Positions 7,352 through 16,448 of a DNA stretch of 64,000 bases are shown in pieces. Numbering within the stretch: the stretch's first letter is position 1; every line of letters starts with the position of its first letter. Under the pieces are notes generated by a model that worked only from the letters and a program-made list of their open reading frames with translations, was not told the origin of the DNA and searched no databases. The stretch spans positions 162,462-226,461 of the forward strand of contig JADKFA010000005.1 of the NCBI GenBank assembly GCA_016717725.1. The letters run 5' to 3'. The stretch is from Bacteroidota bacterium (lineage in GTDB: Bacteria > Bacteroidota > Bacteroidia > AKYH767-A > OLB10). Both the position numbers and the translations under genes were made by a program.

Positions 7352-7705
7352 ATGAAAAACAAAGCTATTGCTGGTTACCATATGTTAATGATTCTATCCG
7401 CTGTAGATGAGTATTTTAACGGAAAAGAAGATAAGGTGATTCGCGATTATATTATTGAAAATTTCCCTCCAAAAATGAATTTGGATACCGAAATGGAGAT
7501 TTTAAGCCAAATTGACCCATCCGATTATCCTATTTATTTTAATAACGCGATGAACGATTTTTATATGGATTCAACCGCAGATGAACGTTCTCACTTTATT
7601 GATTTTGCCGTTAAACTAGTGATTGCCGATAAAAACATCACCCCCAAAGAAAATCTTTACCTGAACGAACTTTATAATGCCTGGGAAGAAAATTATTCTT
7701 TGTAA
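7352..7705 (+). CDS. TerB-like small helical protein
   Basis: This 117-residue cytoplasmic protein is all-helical, with no signal peptide or membrane segment. The C-terminal half, FIDFAVKLVIADKNITPKENLYLNELYNAW, has the TerB/DjlA-N pattern: hydrophobic helix, A-D-x-x-[IL]-[ST]-P-x-E, then a helix. TerB-like domains bind metal through acidic residues and occur in tellurite-resistance and chaperone-linked proteins. The first half (MKNKAIAGYHMLMILSAVDEYFNG) is also TerB-like. The assignment rests on the motif pattern only. A heptamer array and a terminator follow, facing the convergent dehydrogenase gene. Confidence 0.6.
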   Translation: MKNKAIAGYHMLMILSAVDEYFNGKEDKVIRDYIIENFPPKMNLDTEMEILSQIDPSDYPIYFNNAMNDFYMDSTADERSHFIDFAVKLVIADKNITPKENLYLNELYNAWEENYSL

Positions 7706-7711
7706 TTATTA

Positions 7712-7739
7712 TTTAGCTTTTAGCTTTTAGCTTTTAACT
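7712..7739. repeat. Heptanucleotide array (TTTAGCT)3 TTTAACT
   Basis: Four units in perfect 7-base register begin 6 bases after the preceding stop codon. The period matches the arrays at 1711-1819 and 16407-16448, although the sequence differs. Confidence 0.8.
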
Positions 7740-7792
7740 TGTATGAAGCTTGCATCAGCTTGCAGCCTGCAGCTTGTTCGAAGCAGAAAAAA

Positions 7793-7829
7793 AAGAAACC
7801 CCGAATTTTTTTACATCCGAGGTTTCTAT
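7793..7829. terminator. Terminator between convergent genes
   Basis: The arms AGAAACC and GGTTTCT enclose an A/T-rich loop with CCGA/TCCGA. It sits between the plus-strand TerB-like gene and the minus-strand dehydrogenase gene. Confidence 0.65.
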
Positions 7830-7878
7830 GAATAATTAAATTTTATTTTTTCGATCCTACCATCTGCAGGAAAGATTT

Positions 7879-9057
7879 TTAATTGAAGGCATTAAATCCC
7901 GTTACATCCATACCCGTAATTAATAAATGGATGTCATGCGTTCCTTCATAAGTAATTACACTCTCTAAATTCATCATGTGACGCATAATCGGATACTCGC
8001 CACTGATACCCATGCCACCTAACATTTGTCGTGCTTCACGCGCAATCTGTAATGCCATATTCACATTGTTGCGCTTAGCCATGGAGATTTGTCCGGGAGT
8101 TGCGCGATTCTCATTTTTTAAAACTCCTAAACGCCATGTTAACAATTGCGCCTTGGTGATTTCAGTAATCATCTCTGCTAATTTTTTCTGCTGCAACTGA
8201 AAAGCACCAATCGGTTTTCCAAATTGAATTCGCTCCTGAGAATAACGAAGAGCTGTATCGTAGCAATCCATCGCAGCACCAATCGCTCCCCATGCAATCC
8301 CATAACGAGCAGAATTTAAACATCCCAACGGACCTTTTAATCCTTTTACATTCGGGAAAATATTTGCCTTTGGAACCTTTACATTATCGAAAACTAATTC
8401 GCCAGTAGCACTTGCACGTAACGACCATTTATTGTGCGTTTCAGGAGTAGAAAATCCTTCCATGCCACGCTCCACTACCATTCCGCGAATTACACCTTCT
8501 TCGTCTTTTCCCCAGACCACAGCGATGTCGGCGAATGGAGCATTGCTGATCCACATCTTCGCTCCATTCAAAATAAAATGATCGCCCGCATCTTTGATGT
8601 TTGTTAACATGCCCGATGGATTGGATCCATGATTAGGCTCTGTTAATCCAAAGCAACCCATCATTTCTCCCGTAGCAAGCTTGGGTAAATATTTTTTACG
8701 CTGCTCTTCCGATCCATATGTGTAGATGGGATACATCACGAGTGAACTTTGCACAGAAGCCGTTGAACGCACTCCAGAATCGCCACGCTCAATTTCTTGC
8801 ATGATGAGTCCGTAAGAGATTTGATCCATGCCACCGCCGCCGAATTCAGCAGGAATGTACGGACCAAAAGCACCGATGCCGGCTAATCCTTTTATAATTT
8901 GTGTAGGAAACTCAGCACGCTGAGCATAATCTTCAATGATAGGCGACACATCGCGTTTTACCCATTCACGAACAGAGTCGCGCACAAGGCGATGTTCTTC
9001 GGTAAGTAACTCATCCATGAGGTAATAATCATGGCCCTGGAAACGATCTTTTGACAT
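7879..9057 (-). CDS. gcdH: Acyl-CoA dehydrogenase, glutaryl-CoA dehydrogenase type
   Basis: This 392-residue FAD flavoenzyme has the full family length. The N-terminal helical domain is followed by the flavin-binding strand region with CFGLTEPNHGSNPSGM and KMWISNAPFADIAVVW. The C-terminal domain has ARYGIAWGAIGAAMDCYDTA, YSQERIQFGKPIGAFQLQQ and TYEGTHDIHLL. The Glu of YEGTHDI is the usual catalytic base of the glutaryl-CoA branch, and the ARYGIAWG block is also typical of that branch. It would oxidise and decarboxylate glutaryl-CoA in lysine/tryptophan breakdown, with electrons passing to ETF, but a broader acyl-CoA substrate cannot be excluded. It is monocistronic. Confidence 0.85.
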   Translation of the reverse strand: MSKDRFQGHDYYLMDELLTEEHRLVRDSVREWVKRDVSPIIEDYAQRAEFPTQIIKGLAGIGAFGPYIPAEFGGGGMDQISYGLIMQEIERGDSGVRSTASVQSSLVMYPIYTYGSEEQRKKYLPKLATGEMMGCFGLTEPNHGSNPSGMLTNIKDAGDHFILNGAKMWISNAPFADIAVVWGKDEEGVIRGMVVERGMEGFSTPETHNKWSLRASATGELVFDNVKVPKANIFPNVKGLKGPLGCLNSARYGIAWGAIGAAMDCYDTALRYSQERIQFGKPIGAFQLQQKKLAEMITEITKAQLLTWRLGVLKNENRATPGQISMAKRNNVNMALQIAREARQMLGGMGISGEYPIMRHMMNLESVITYEGTHDIHLLITGMDVTGFNAFN

Positions 9058-9180
9058 AATAATTTATTAATTCGAATAGGGTGCAAAAATAGCAAATACT
9101 ATGGTACCATTACTTAAATAAATTATTTAAACGGAGATGGATTTTTAATACCTAAAAAGTCATAGGTTTAACTATGATAA

Positions 9181-12100
9181 TTATTGTTTGATAAACTTGG
9201 CAATGGCTTTAAAGTCAAATTTATTGGTTACTTGAATCAAGTAAAAACCTGCATTTATTGCCTCTAAGGAGAAAGTGGGGTTTTGCTCGTTCGATTTCCA
9301 GCTTTGTAAAATTTTTCCAGATATGTCAATCAATGTTACCTCGTATTCTGAATTCACGGTTTGATCAAATGAGATGCTGAAATAATTTTTTGATGGATTT
9401 GGATATATCGATATTTTACCAGCGTCTTTTTGAAGTTGATTTACTGCTGTAGTCGGATATGTTGTAACGAAGGTGTTGAATACTTCATTGGTTAAGATGT
9501 ATGGATTGCTATCAAATACAATAAGTGCACTGTTTTTAACCAAAGTAAATTCAGGCAGACTTTGTTTTGGTAAAATTGAAAATTGCATGTAACCTTGACT
9601 TGCCAAAGAATTAACGCTTTCCCAAAGTAAATTTATTTCATTAAACTTTGCGCGTAAAACTCTATTTTCATCAATACTCACCTCTCCATTATGACTCATG
9701 GAAAGTAAGTTGAAACTTTCAATATCTAAATGTGGGGAAAGGGTATCAATAAGCAATACCGAAAAGGCGGTATCATTTCCGGTATTTTGAAAGAGTAATG
9801 TGTAAATGAGTGTATCAGAAAAAAGTGTGTAATGAGCAGAACCCATTCCAATTGGAGAGACTTGTTTTTCATTTGGATCAAAAGAGCAGATGATTGTTTG
9901 CGTTAAGGTGTCTGTTTTGTATGGAATAATGTTTACTGAATCATAAACAGAGAAAGAAACGATTGATTTTATTTCATTGAATAATACAGAGGGAACTGTA
10001 TAAGAAACATGAATACTTTTGGATTCTAATAGTTTTAGTGAGTCAATCTTCCAAAATAATGTACTGCCATTAGTGGAATCTGGAGTATGACTAAAACTTA
10101 AAATACCACTTTGAATGTCAGGTGTGAATGAAACTAATACACTGATTTTCACATTGCCATTATTTCTTACTACAATATTAGCAGAACTCGTAGCAGAACA
10201 TCTTGCTTGACTTGAAGAAAAGGAAGAAGCATACAATAGAGTATCTGCAATTGATTTTAATGCAAAATCTAGCGAGTCAATTGGGACGGTATTTATGTTA
10301 AATGTATATGAAGATGAATCGCATGAAAGCGCAAGAAATGAATTAGGAACAGGTTGAATTACATGTGGACCTTGGGGTTCTAAAAAATGATATTTACCTA
10401 ATAGATTAGAATAAGATTGGTTTCCATTTTCATCCTTTAGTTTAATATAGGGTAATGGAGTATCTAAACTGTCTATTATAGCATTAGAATTAATATCATG
10501 ATATACATTTCCTGAAACTTGCAGTTTTTGATAGTTGGTTTTAGAGTTTATCGAGTCAAAAGTGATTTTTGTATAACCTCCATAATATCCTACAAACCAA
10601 ATTTTATTATCATTTGATATTTGAAACCTGCCCGCATTGTTGTCAAAAAATAAATCCGAATTTTCCCAGTTATATTTGGCAATTCCAATTGAATCAACTT
10701 TTAAAATAAACCCATTTGAAATTAACCAATAGCACTTTCGGAAATCGTCATAAAATCCACCATATAAATAGGGGGTAACTGGAGAAATATTTTCAAATGA
10801 ATAGTTATAAATCGACCAAACTCCATTTTGTTCTCTTTTCATAATATGGTCACCACTGTGAAACCATGTACTTCCGTCATTCAAATGAATCTGGGTTCGG
10901 ATTGCTTTTAATTCATTGTATGGAATGCCAGTAATAGTAGAGTCCAATGCATACCATACATAGTTGCTATCTCTAGTCCAGTACAAACTAGAAGAAGATT
11001 TTCTAAAAAACAATTCTCGTTTCTTACTTAAAGTTAGATACCCATACCCTAGATTACCAAGGAGTGAAATGGTGCCATTATGAATATTATGGGCGTAAAT
11101 TTCATTTGCATAAAAAAATATAATGAGTCCCCTCCTTCATAAAGAAATTGTATTTGGTTAACACTATTATAAGGAAGCTTAGTTTTTAAAAGGATAGTTC
11201 CATTTTTATACTTTATAATTGAATCATTTCTTAAGAAATAGATGGTATTTGTAGAATCCACAATAAAGTTTTTTGGTATGGGAGGCAAATCTGTAGCAGA
11301 AATTCCATCAAAAATCAAAGCTCCAGAACCGTTGGGATAAGATACTAATAAGCTTGAGTCGTAAATAGCTTGCACATTTGGACCAAACCCAACCGTGTGA
11401 TTTATTGGATAGGGTAAATTAAATCGACTTTCAATACCATTTGTGTCGATTTTCGATAAATATGGCTTTTTATTCCCTTGAAGTACAAAAAGATTACCCA
11501 AAGTATCAAAATGAGCTGTATTTACATCTGTTAATGTACTATAGATTGGTGGAGTTGGTAATAAATTTCCCGAAGAGTTAATATAGTAATGATTGTTGTT
11601 GGCACAAAAGAAATAAATTTCATGGGTTTTTGGATTAAACGTTGGACGTATAGAATAGCAATTAGAGGGAATCGTGATTGAATCTATTAATATACCACTT
11701 TTAGTATAACGATAAAAGGATCGTACATGAAGTACAGTTGAACCTGAAGAATAAGTCACATTGTTGAAGTAATGAAAAATAGTGTCAACTAAAAATAAGT
11801 CACTTTCATCTCTAAGTAAGGAAATTGTGGATTTCCGAATTACGGGAAATGATGTATCAAATATTCCATTCTCAAAATGCTTAATTATGCGACTAGTTGA
11901 ACTATCGGTTAATATAAATATTCCTGAACTGTCAGCTGTGTAATGTGATTTATAAAATATTTCAGGAGAATTATATTTGGATATGTTGATAGAATCCCAT
12001 ACGATGATTTTTAATGAGTCGGGAACAAATGCATGCATTTCATTGTGTTTAAAAAAATAAATTTTTCCATTTTGATCCATCTCAAAAAAGACGTCGTCTA

Positions 12101-12470
12101 TATTGGAAACGTTAAATCTTAAAGAACCTTTACTTTTAGAAATGAAATTCTGATCTTTATATTTCAATACTTGACCTTGAGCGTTAATAAACCAAAGATG
12201 TCCCTTTTTATCTTTTAAGATTTTAATAAAATTATTGGATCTGAATTTAGTATTTGAATTTGTAGAGTTGTACCATTTTACATTATGGTTTACCATATTT
12301 ACTTTGAGTATCCCACTTTCCATGGCAAGCCATGCCGTGTCCTCATCTATTAATATGCAATTAGAACGCCCAACATTTCCTAAAATTTCAGTCTTGAAAC
12401 CTTGCGCTTTAAGTTGTAAATTCCAGCAACTTAAAAAAATACAACAGAAAATAGTGAGGAGTGTTTTCAT
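9181..12470 (-). pseudogene. T9SS propeller/DUF11-like surface protein gene, one frameshift
   Basis: Two open frames, 12470-11049 and 11013-9181, belong to one protein of about 1,100 residues. The first carries the signal peptide MKTLLTIFCCIFLSCWNLQL and repeats like those of sensor-type beta-propellers (DKKGHLWFINAQGQVLKY). The second continues the propeller and then has an SdrB-like domain (VSGNVYHDINSNAIIDSLD), a domain starting CSFDPNEKQVSP with LLFQNTGNDTA, and a type A T9SS sorting domain (ISIYPNPSKNYFSISF, final KFIKQ). At the run of seven A at 11112-11118, reading on with one extra base gives SLYFFYANEIYAHNIHNG and leads without a stop into the second frame. The first frame instead ends 27 codons later in unrelated residues. 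This is either a true mutation or an indel error. Confidence 0.8.
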
Positions 12471-12547
12471 AGATGGTATTCAAAGTTAAGTAGAATTTCT
12501 TAGATTCTACCCAACTTTTAAAATCGTATAACGTGTTGACATTCAAG

Positions 12548-12569
12548 AAAAAGGCCTTACGGGGCCTTT
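12548..12569 (-). terminator. Terminator of the 12.6 kb paralogue
   Basis: On the minus strand, AAAGGCC and GGCCTTT pair around a 6-base loop and are followed by T-rich sequence, 15 bases after the stop of the gene ending at 12584. Confidence 0.8.
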
Positions 12570-12583
12570 GAAAAAGGTACTGT

Positions 12584-13006
12584 TTACTCCATTAAACAAA
12601 TAATCGAAATAAAATCATCGGAAATTTTTATTGGGCAATAGCCTGATCTAAGCACTATTTCGCTTCTGAATCCAAGTTTTCTGCTTATTTCTTCAGGCAG
12701 AGTGGTTCCTGCTTGAATTGGAAATTGAGTGAGTCGAAGTAGCTCTCTTTCGAAATTTTCATGTAATGAGTTTCTGTTAATGTGGATGAATATCTTTTGC
12801 TCTTCCAAGGTAACGCCAGCTTCAACGGTTCGAAAATTGAATTTGGGTGGAACAAAGCAAAGTCCAAATCCACTGTTGCAATCTTGCGAATAGGATGCAA
12901 TTTCAAAATGAAAGGTCCAGGTGAAATTAAATTTTTCTGCTTGAGCAAATCCATATTGCTTAAATCCGAATAAGAGCAATGTAAATAAGAGGATGTTTTT
13001 TTTCAT
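12584..13006 (-). CDS. Small secreted protein, C-x6-C paralogue 1
   Basis: This 140-residue protein has a signal peptide (MKKNILLFTLLLFGFKQYGFAQA). The mature part has a central DCNSGFGLC motif, giving two Cys separated by six residues, and near the end LPEEISRKLGF followed by GYCPIKISDDFISI. The same skeleton occurs in the genes at 13112-13528 and 14275-14724, so this is a local family of three. I do not recognise a named domain. The Cys pair could form a disulfide in the periplasm or outside the cell; there is no T9SS sorting domain and no lipobox. The gene has its own terminator. Confidence 0.8.
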   Translation of the reverse strand: MKKNILLFTLLLFGFKQYGFAQAEKFNFTWTFHFEIASYSQDCNSGFGLCFVPPKFNFRTVEAGVTLEEQKIFIHINRNSLHENFERELLRLTQFPIQAGTTLPEEISRKLGFRSEIVLRSGYCPIKISDDFISIICLME

Positions 13007-13082
13007 AATAAGGTTTTTTTAAGAATAGTTTGGTAAATAGTTTTCAAAAAAGGATTTTTAGTTTGATACGAATTGATTTTAC

Positions 13083-13102
13083 AAAAAGGCCTTACGGGGC
13101 CT
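13083..13102 (-). terminator. Terminator of paralogue 2
   Basis: On the minus strand, AGGCC and GGCCT enclose the same 6-base loop as the hairpin at 12548-12569 and are followed by TTTTTGT. It lies 10 bases past the stop at 13112. Confidence 0.75.
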
Positions 13103-13111
13103 GAGTGCAAT

Positions 13112-13528
13112 TTATTCAATAGCACAAGTAATGGTAATATAATCATCAGAAATTTCGATAGGATAGCGTCCTGGAATGATAGTCACTTCTCTCGTCAAAC
13201 CAATTTTATTTGCAATATCCATGGGTAGTTGAGTTTCTTCTTCAATGGAGAATTGAAGAAGGTGAAGTAATTCTTTTTCTAAAGATTCGTTCATCGTGCT
13301 TCTGTGCAATTGAAATTGTATATGATTTTCTTTAGATGTGATTCCTGCATCCACTTGTCTTTTGTTGGCTACGTTAAACGTTATGCAAATTCCTAATCCT
13401 CCATCACAATCTCTTTGGGGAGATGCAATCGTTAATTTGTAAGTGATTTTGGATCTATCTGCTTGTGCAACACAAGTGAGAGAGAAGCTAAGCAGAAAAA
13501 GGAGTTGTAGTAAAATGTTTTTTTTCAT
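13112..13528 (-). CDS. Small secreted protein, C-x6-C paralogue 2
   Basis: This 138-residue protein has a signal peptide ending in TCVAQ. It has the family motifs DCDGGLGIC, LPMDIANKIG and GRYPIEISDDYITI. It is the closest relative of the gene at 12584-13006 along the whole mature chain, including the segments EAGVT/DAGIT and LLRLTQFPI/LLHLLQFSI. Function is unknown. The near-identical terminators of the two genes support a tandem duplication that included the downstream hairpin. Confidence 0.8.
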   Translation of the reverse strand: MKKNILLQLLFLLSFSLTCVAQADRSKITYKLTIASPQRDCDGGLGICITFNVANKRQVDAGITSKENHIQFQLHRSTMNESLEKELLHLLQFSIEEETQLPMDIANKIGLTREVTIIPGRYPIEISDDYITITCAIE

Positions 13529-13569
13529 AAGATGTGTTTTAAAGGTTTATATTTATTTTATGTTTTAAT

Positions 13570-14217
13570 TTATTTAAGTTCCATTTCAGACTGTGCAAAT
13601 ATGTTGTCGTTGTTGATGTAAATGATGCGATAAGGCTCATTGCATTTTTTCAAATTTTCTTTTACAAGTTTATGGAGTCGTTTTGTTTCACGTATCATGA
13701 ATCGATTCCAGATAAATACAACCGTGTAGGGTTCATTTTCTCCAACTTTTTGTTTCTCATGATCTTTAAAGGACTGTGCATGGTTTATTAATCGATCGAA
13801 ACTTAAAAGTGTATCTAAAGGTGCTGCGGTCTTTGGAGGAAAAGTTGCAAAGTTATTGTCTATATTCCAGTTTAACTTTGGATATCCTGGTGCGTAGCAA
13901 TTAATAAACCATTTTTCTTGAAACTGATTGTGTCCATAATAAAGTGCTTGAATTACTTGATAGTGATTTTTCTTTTCTTTGCGGAAAAGAAGTGTATCTT
14001 TAATTTCTAAGAAATTAATGTAATTCGTATCTATTAAGTAGGCTTGGTTTGTTGGAGCTTTCAGTTTTCTCAAATAACGTGCATGAAGTTTTTCATCCAT
14101 TACTTTAGGGTCTCTAATACCCATTTTTAATTTTATGAGCGTTAAGCAACTACTTTGTGAAAGCATGGCTATTCCAAAGAACAAGTACAGAATATTTATT
14201 TTGAATTTTCTTTGCAT
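13570..14217 (-). CDS. Lipoprotein of unknown function inside the paralogue cluster
   Basis: This 215-residue protein starts with a hydrophobic stretch ending LSQSSC, where the Cys fits a lipobox, so membrane anchoring is likely. The C-terminal ~70 residues (PYTVVFIWNRFMIRETKRLHKLV, then PYRIIYINNDNIF) read as strand-helix-strand and could be a thioredoxin-like fold. The usual CxxC of active thioredoxins is absent, so this is a weak suggestion. It lies between paralogues 2 and 3 in the same orientation, 41 bases upstream of paralogue 2. This hints at shared transcription, or at least a shared function with the C-x6-C proteins. Confidence 0.7.
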   Translation of the reverse strand: MQRKFKINILYLFFGIAMLSQSSCLTLIKLKMGIRDPKVMDEKLHARYLRKLKAPTNQAYLIDTNYINFLEIKDTLLFRKEKKNHYQVIQALYYGHNQFQEKWFINCYAPGYPKLNWNIDNNFATFPPKTAAPLDTLLSFDRLINHAQSFKDHEKQKVGENEPYTVVFIWNRFMIRETKRLHKLVKENLKKCNEPYRIIYINNDNIFAQSEMELK

Positions 14218-14232
14218 AAGTTTTTTTTAAGA

Positions 14233-14262
14233 AGCCGGTAAGTGGTTCAATCCTTACCGGCT
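14233..14262. terminator. Hairpin between paralogue 3 and the lipoprotein
   Basis: A perfect 10-bp stem (AGCCGGTAAG at 14233-14242 with CTTACCGGCT at 14253-14262) encloses a 10-base loop. There is no T run on the minus strand, so it may act in mRNA processing or attenuation rather than as a simple terminator. Confidence 0.55.
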
Positions 14263-14274
14263 CAGGGGTTTTTG

Positions 14275-14724
14275 TTATTGGAAGGAGGCATTGAGTAATA
14301 CCGTTCCCAATCGATTTCTCGATTTGTCGAGACGGTATTCGCCTTTGCGTATAATGACTCTGCTAAAGCCTAATTGTTCGGCAATTTCCTGTGGTAATAC
14401 TTTGTCTTCGTATACATAAAAGATGTTTTCGTTTTCTTCAGCTGGTGAGTTATCATTAATGATATTCAGCTGTAGTTGACCGCGGACAGTTTGCACTTCA
14501 GCAATTCCCTCTCCAGTCCCAATTGTTTTTGAACTGCTAAAAAAGCGAATGCATAATCCTTTCTCTCCATCGCAGCCTTCTCCAATAGCTGCAGGCTTTG
14601 ATCGAGTTCCAAAAACGAATCGAATTCTTTCAGCATTTTGAGCATAAGATTCAAGTGAGAGAAAGGCAAAGATTCCTAGAATGAAAAAGATTTTTTTGAA
14701 GTCTTTAGTTACAAGTGTTTTCAT
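14275..14724 (-). CDS. Small secreted protein, C-x6-C paralogue 3
   Basis: This 149-residue protein is the most diverged member of the local family. After a signal peptide (FKKIFFILGIFAFLSLESYAQ) it has GCDGEKGLC in place of DCxxGxGIC, then LPQEIAEQLGFSRVIIRKGEYRL, matching the C-terminal motif of the other two. The final segment differs. Function is unknown. It is the first gene of the minus-strand cluster and has 479 gene-free bases upstream. Confidence 0.8.
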   Translation of the reverse strand: MKTLVTKDFKKIFFILGIFAFLSLESYAQNAERIRFVFGTRSKPAAIGEGCDGEKGLCIRFFSSSKTIGTGEGIAEVQTVRGQLQLNIINDNSPAEENENIFYVYEDKVLPQEIAEQLGFSRVIIRKGEYRLDKSRNRLGTVLLNASFQ

Positions 14725-15203
14725 GTTTTATTTTTTTTGATATTGTTAAAGTAATTCATAGAAAATATTTTTTTAGAAACGTTTAGGCACGTGGGAGCCG
14801 ATTCATAATGCTGTCATGACAGATTATAAAACCATAAAGATGGAATAGGTGCTATGCACCTAATTCCTTCTTGTTAATACAGTATTCATTTTTTTTGAGC
14901 ATCGTTGGCAGTTTTTACATAAGGGTTTAGTTGTCCCTGCCGTTGTCGCTATTCGCTATCTATAAAATTTCTCTCTTCACAAAATGCTTAATTCGAAAAC
15001 AAATGTAGACTAAGTATTCGACTTTCCAAATTTATTTCTTCAAAGAAATGAACATGTAATTGTTAATTGGAAAATTCAAGATTATTTTTTTCGTTTCTCT
15101 AGAGGAAAGTGTAGTGAGATACAGTATTCTCTTGTGACCTTTAGTGCTCTCTAGTGCCTTGTGTTATAAAAACCATTCTAATTATAGAACTCATTAACTT
15201 CAA
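14725..15203. other. Gene-free stretch with a 12-bp palindrome
   Basis: I find no gene or RNA here. The only structured element is the perfect palindrome CTGTCATGACAG at 14811-14822, 87 bases upstream of the first gene of the paralogue cluster. It could be an operator, but that is unproven. Confidence 0.5.
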
Positions 15204-15835
15204 CTATAATTTCTTTGCAATAACTATCGTATGTATTTCTTGTTTTGAATTAGCATCTCCATAATTGACATGTAAAATTTGCGGAGGTTCAAATCCTGCT
15301 TCCTTAATCACTTTTGTTAACACAGTCAATTCATGAAAATAAAAATAGGTGCGATCACCCGTGCTACTTGTTTTATATCCCGATTGAGTTGGATCCCCTT
15401 CTACAAAACTTAAATAAAGTACTCCGTTTTTATTTAAAAGTGTTGAAGCATCTAAAATCAATTGTATACTTTCTTTTCCGACAAATACGGTAAACAGAAT
15501 CCCGCGACAATTCCATCAAAGGTTGTGTTTAGTTTTAAAATGTCACGTGCATCCATCACTTCAAATTTTGCTGTTGGATTATTTTTCTGAGCCAATGCAA
15601 TCATCCTTTTAGAAAAGTCTATTCCATAAATTGAAAAATCATTTCGTAGTGTAAGCAATTGTTTTGTGATATTTCCCGGACCACATCCAATCTCTAATAT
15701 CGAAACGTTTGATTTTTCAATCGCCGAGCAAAACAATTCATAGCTTTCGTTATACAAAGTTAAATCCATAAATATTTCCTGATAAAGATCTGCAACTTTA
15801 TTCCAAGTGTTTAGCGTTTCTTGATTCGGATTCAT
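15204..15835 (-). pseudogene. Class I SAM methyltransferase gene, one frameshift
   Basis: The first part, 15835-15458, has the SAM-binding motif I (VSILEIGCGPGNITKQL) and motif II (YGIDFSKRMI). It then has FEVMDARDI and FDGIVAGFCLPYLSEK before running into a stop. The second part, 15461-15204, supplies the remaining strands (LLNKNGVLYLSFVEGD and a C-terminal HTIVIAKKL). Adding one base in the run of four T at 15474-15477 joins them as LSEKESIQLILDASTLLNKN, exactly the expected continuation of a methyltransferase domain. The full protein would be ~210 residues. The substrate is unknown. It is either a recent pseudogene or an assembly indel. Confidence 0.8.
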
Positions 15836-15885
15836 GGTAGTGAATTATTTTTTCATTAAAAGAATTTTAAAATAAATAGTTGAAC

Positions 15886-16314
15886 TTATTCCTTCTTATA
15901 CTTTACAATATTTGGTACTTTATCAAAGTATTGGAAATAATTTATTTCAAGTGTGGTCTCATCTTTTAAAATCAAAATACAATCGTAAGGCGGCCAGTTT
16001 GCCATTACCCCATTCACATAAACGCTGTCGTTCTCAACCGTGAATGTATATCCTGCAGGTTGACTATCTACTTTTATCATAACATAAGGACCGTGCTTTA
16101 CAAATTCTAGTTTTTTAAGACTTGTGTCTACGGGTTTCCATATTCCCAAAATAGATGACGTTGGAATTTTCATTGCGTTTGTAGCCAATCGTAAACTGTC
16201 AATTGCAGTTTGTGCTTCTAACCCATTCGTAAGGAAAATTAGAATCATGCTACAGGCTACAAGCTTTAAGTAGATTGATTTAGTGCTGATGGGTATAAAG
16301 TATAGATTTTTCAA
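15886..16314 (-). CDS. Secreted hypothetical protein, lipocalin-like pattern
   Basis: This 142-residue protein has a signal peptide (residues ~18-34, ending LEAQ). The mature part has ILGIWKPVDTSLKKLEFVKHG followed by short strands (YTFTVENDSVYVNG, CILILKDETTLEINYF). That order, with G-x-W near the start and repeated strands, is seen in lipocalin-like or DUF4488-type proteins that measure as small beta-barrels. The resemblance is only in pattern. It is separated from its neighbours by ~50-130 bases and stands on the same strand as the Omp28 pair. Confidence 0.6.
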   Translation of the reverse strand: MKNLYFIPISTKSIYLKLVACSMILIFLTNGLEAQTAIDSLRLATNAMKIPTSSILGIWKPVDTSLKKLEFVKHGPYVMIKVDSQPAGYTFTVENDSVYVNGVMANWPPYDCILILKDETTLEINYFQYFDKVPNIVKYKKE

Positions 16315-16406
16315 TTAAATTTAATTGTTGAGTAAAATTAATCTATTCACTTTTGGCTATTCACTATTCTCTATTTGCTTCTTACAACTTTTAAATTGCG
16401 ACCAAA

Positions 16407-16448
16407 ATCTAAGATCTAAGATCCAGTATCCAGCATCCAGCATCCAAC
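16407..16448. repeat. Heptanucleotide array ATCTAAG / ATCCAGC
   Basis: Six units in exact 7-base register: ATCTAAG twice, ATCCAGT, ATCCAGC twice, ATCCAAC. The last base is also the final base of the minus-strand stop codon of the Omp28-like gene. It is preceded by GCGACCAA, the same word that ends the TCGCG repeats near 1620 and 1838. Confidence 0.8.

Noticed and set aside
15458..15477. Programmed ribosomal frameshift in the methyltransferase gene
   Set aside because: There is no slippery heptamer of known type and no downstream pseudoknot that I can see; a plain one-base loss in a short T run is simpler.
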